From Planctomycetales bacterium (GTDB lineage Bacteria > Omnitrophota > Gorgyraeia > Zapsychrales > Zapsychraceae), in assembly GCA_005239675.1 (NCBI GenBank), contig SBBO01000002.1, positions 1 through 34,716 of the forward strand: 34,716 bases of DNA. The letters are read 5' to 3'. The notes beneath the pieces were generated by a model. It did not search any database. It was given only the letters and a program-made list of their open reading frames with translations, and had not been told where the DNA came from. The translations under genes and the position numbers were made by a program. Positions 32,724 through 34,716 of this stretch are shown one piece after another; within the stretch, counting starts at the first letter, position 1, and each line of letters opens with the position of its first letter.

Positions 32724-34010
32724 ATGATTAAGCCAACCATTTCTTTTTACACCCTGGGTTGTCGGTTGAATCACAGTGAGACAACGGTCTTAGAACGTTC
32801 TTTTGAGGCTCATGGATACACCATTGTGGATTTCGAGAAACCCGCGGATGTCGTTATCATTAATACTTGCACGGTTACCGAAAATGGCGACGCCGATACA
32901 CGTTATGTTGTCAATAAAATCAATCGTCTTAACCCGCATGCCCGTATCGCGCTTATCGGTTGTCAGGCCCAGATGCAGAAGGAGCGATTGGCACAATTTC
33001 CTAATGTCCGTTGGGTCGTGGGTAACGCCCGTAAGATGGATTTAGCCGGCATTATGGGAGAAGATAGCCCCGCGGATGGTGTTCAGGTTATTGTGCCTCC
33101 TATCCCTCGGGGGAGCTTTACTGTCCCCCTGGCTGGTATTGATCGCCGGCGCGCCCGCGCGAATCTGAAGATTCAGGATGGTTGCGATTTTTTTTGTTCG
33201 TTTTGTGAGATTCCCTACGCGCGCGGGCGCGCCCGGAGTCGGCAATTCGACGATATCCTCAGCGAGGCCAGGGCCCTTGTTGCCGCTGGGCACAAGGAGT
33301 TAGTCTTAACGGGAATCAATGTGGGGACCTATCAATATAAAGGCTATGCCCTGACAGATGTGATTACTGCCCTGGAAGATATCGCAGGCCTTGCCCGTAT
33401 CCGTATCTCTTCGATTGAACCAACGACCATTTCCTTAACGCTCTTGAAAAAAATGGTCGATGGTGGCAAGCTATGCCGTTATCTGCATGTGCCCTTGCAG
33501 AGTGCCAGTAATGATATCCTCAAGAAGATGAAACGTAAATACTCTGCGCAGGAATTTAAAGAGTTTTTGGGGACTGCGTGTGCGATGGTTCCCTGCATCG
33601 GCATCGGCACGGATTTGATCGTTGGATTTCCCGGTGAAACTGAGGCAGATTTTCAAGAGTCCCTTAGGGCATTGCGTGACTGGCCGATACATTACGCGCA
33701 CGTCTTTAGCTATTCACAACGTACCATGGCCCAGAGTCGGCATTTTGTCAATAAGGTCCCTCCCGAGGTGATCCAGGAGCGCAGTCAAATCTTGCGGGAC
33801 ACAAGCCAGCGCAAGCGCCGGTTGTTTATGCAGGCGCTGGTGGGCACCCGTGTCTTTGTTCTTGTCGAGCAGAACAAAGACGGGTATTGGCAGGGACTAA
33901 CCGATCATTACGTGCGGGTGCATATTGCCTCGAATCGTTTTTTGGCCAATGAATTAACGCAGGTACACATTGAGGCTATTGAGGACGCCGCCGCTGTTGG
34001 CCGCATCTAA
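32724..34010 (+). CDS. mtaB: tRNA t6A37 methylthiotransferase MtaB
   Basis: A radical-SAM enzyme that converts t6A37 to ms2t6A37 in tRNAs reading ANN codons. The N-terminal UPF0004 domain has three cluster Cys (13, 49, 80 in LGCRLN, NTCTVTE and IGCQAQM); the radical-SAM motif is Cys154, 158 and 161 (CDFFCSFCEIPYARG); a TRAM domain occupies roughly the last 60 residues. Length from this ATG is 428. The frame extends to 32685, but MIKPTISFYTLGCRLN is the usual N-terminus. It lies 51 bp after the TrpD2-like gene and 25 bp before the TIR-like gene. Confidence 0.93.
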   Translation: MIKPTISFYTLGCRLNHSETTVLERSFEAHGYTIVDFEKPADVVIINTCTVTENGDADTRYVVNKINRLNPHARIALIGCQAQMQKERLAQFPNVRWVVGNARKMDLAGIMGEDSPADGVQVIVPPIPRGSFTVPLAGIDRRRARANLKIQDGCDFFCSFCEIPYARGRARSRQFDDILSEARALVAAGHKELVLTGINVGTYQYKGYALTDVITALEDIAGLARIRISSIEPTTISLTLLKKMVDGGKLCRYLHVPLQSASNDILKKMKRKYSAQEFKEFLGTACAMVPCIGIGTDLIVGFPGETEADFQESLRALRDWPIHYAHVFSYSQRTMAQSRHFVNKVPPEVIQERSQILRDTSQRKRRLFMQALVGTRVFVLVEQNKDGYWQGLTDHYVRVHIASNRFLANELTQVHIEAIEDAAAVGRI

Positions 34011-34035
34011 GTGGAAGGACTAGGGAATATTGTCC

Positions 34036-34542
34036 ATGACAGAAGACCATAAAATCGATCGTGAAACATCTTCAATACCCATCTCCAGTGTTGGTAAACC
34101 AGGGCGTGTCTGTGTCACTTACGGGCGCGATGTCATCATGAATAGGCAGGTGGTGTCGCTTATCCGCGGCCTTGGCATTGAGCCGATTATCATGCAGGAC
34201 AAGGAATATGCCAAGAAACCGCTGATTGAATTCTCCGTCGCCTACCCGGATATCAACTTTGTCATTGTGATCCTCTCTGCTGATGACTGGGTTTATCCTA
34301 AAGACGGTAAGCCCAAAGAGGCAGTTTTACGTGCCGATCAAAAGATCGTTTTTCATCTGGGGTATTGGATCGGTAAGCTGGGGCGTGACCGCGTGTTTGT
34401 CCTTATTTACGACCAGCGCAGTTTTCGGTTGCCCACAGACTATTTAGACGCCATCTACACGCCGTTGGATAAGGAAGGGTTATGGAAAAAGGAGTTGCTA
34501 GAGCGGTTTGGGCGTATTGGATGGACCGTAAAACTTCCCTAA
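34036..34542 (+). CDS. TIR-like nucleotide-binding domain protein (PF10137 type)
   Basis: A 168-residue protein whose residues 25-168 follow the PF10137 TIR-like family found in CBASS/Pycsar effectors and other predicted NAD-cleaving proteins: VCVTYGRD, SLIRGLGIEPIIM, INFVIVILSADDW, a RADQKIVFHLGYWIGKLGRDRV block, LPTDYLDAIYTPLD, then W and LLERFGRIGW. In the family this block normally reads VFELGYFIGKLGR; here the Glu is His107. If that Glu is catalytic, the protein is inactive or altered. No sensor or nucleotide cyclase is adjacent, so a defence role is unsupported by context. The start at ATG 34036 is preferred over a TTG two codons earlier. Confidence 0.75.
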   Translation: MTEDHKIDRETSSIPISSVGKPGRVCVTYGRDVIMNRQVVSLIRGLGIEPIIMQDKEYAKKPLIEFSVAYPDINFVIVILSADDWVYPKDGKPKEAVLRADQKIVFHLGYWIGKLGRDRVFVLIYDQRSFRLPTDYLDAIYTPLDKEGLWKKELLERFGRIGWTVKLP

Positions 34543-34716
34543 GAATCTACTTGGGCAAAAGAAAGACGCTCGCTCGCCCGTACATCGCCATTCCAATATC
34601 ATTGTCCATACAAAACATTTTTTAGGGAACGGTCAATAGATCGTTACCCCCCTTGCTGAGTAAAAGATGCTTCCAACGGAGGAGTTGATCTAGGTCAACC
34701 GGAGGAACCATCAATA
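34543..34716. other. 3' intergenic region, probably upstream of a gene beyond the window
   Basis: No gene is visible. Near the end there is an FNR-type palindrome (34685-34698) followed by GGAGG at 34701-34705, a likely ribosome-binding site for a start codon just past the window end. Confidence 0.45.
34685..34698 (+). promoter_or_regulatory. FNR/ANR/DNR-like box
   Basis: TTGAT-CTAG-GTCAA fits the TTGAT-N4-(A/G)TCAA site of the Crp/FNR family. It is centred only about 9 bp before a GGAGG ribosome-binding site, a position where binding would repress rather than activate unless the promoter is elsewhere. Confidence 0.45.

Noticed and set aside
34036-34542. CBASS/Pycsar defence operon
   Set aside because: Only a lone TIR-like protein is present, with an altered key residue and housekeeping neighbours; no cyclase or CD-NTase is seen.
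1-34716. tRNA or rRNA genes, CRISPR arrays, insertion sequences, phage genes, attachment sites
   Set aside because: No cloverleaf, regularly spaced repeats, transposase or integrase motifs, or flanking direct repeats were seen by eye; a short divergent element could still be missed.

Overview
The window reads as a gene-dense chromosomal segment of an uncultivated Gram-negative bacterium with roughly even base composition. No plasmid, phage, transposon or CRISPR signature was found. The ribonucleotide reductase is closely Chlamydia-like (three ATP cones; Phe at the radical site), which fits the PVC superphylum, for example an Omnitrophota-type genome. That placement is an inference. The gene set (superoxide dismutase, Tpx, Bcp, glutathione synthesis, oxygen-dependent class I RNR) points to an organism that meets oxygen.

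Layout. 3-122: 3' end of a Gly/His-rich gene, closed by a bidirectional terminator. 258-3562 (minus): operon for a TMTC-like membrane TPR protein, a PHP phosphatase, Bcp and a GYD-domain protein. 3668-6576 (plus): pterin/folate operon folE, a folM/PTR1-like reductase, folX-like, folK, then fabG. 6698-8254: acpP and fabF. 8299-11138: leuB-like, asd, truA. 11252-12105: rplM-rpsI with terminator. 12530-14431: TIP-like aquaporin, tpx, sod. 14632-18880: nrdA-nrdB behind a promoter overlapped by an NrdR box. 18940-19377: degenerate NifU/IscU-like protein. 19403-21667 (minus): ilvB-ilvN. 21790-23894 (plus): PP-loop/NFACT-R protein with an Mrp-DUF971 protein. 23917-27067 (minus): gshA-gshB-grx-bolA-grxD. 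27181-31134 (minus): dusB, a flavin disulfide reductase and a YadGH-type ABC exporter. 31206-34542 (plus): tiny ORF in a structured leader, TrpD2/YbiB-like protein, mtaB, and a TIR-like protein.

Two threads run through the window. The first is redox and Fe-S/thiol handling: Bcp, Tpx, SOD, a possibly peroxide-permeable aquaporin, glutathione synthesis, both glutaredoxin classes with BolA, Mrp, and an IscU-like relic beside the RNR genes. The second is promoter architecture. Several transcription-unit heads lacking a Shine-Dalgarno sequence have sigma70-type elements that put the predicted transcription start 0-4 nt before the start codon (TPR gene, folE, rplM, aquaporin, ilvB, dusB, and a 41-codon ORF divergent from dusB). 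Others (acpP, tpx, sod, nrdA) keep strong Shine-Dalgarno sites. This suggests frequent leaderless mRNAs and is the most interesting global pattern here. All functional calls rest on motif recognition by eye, without database searches.
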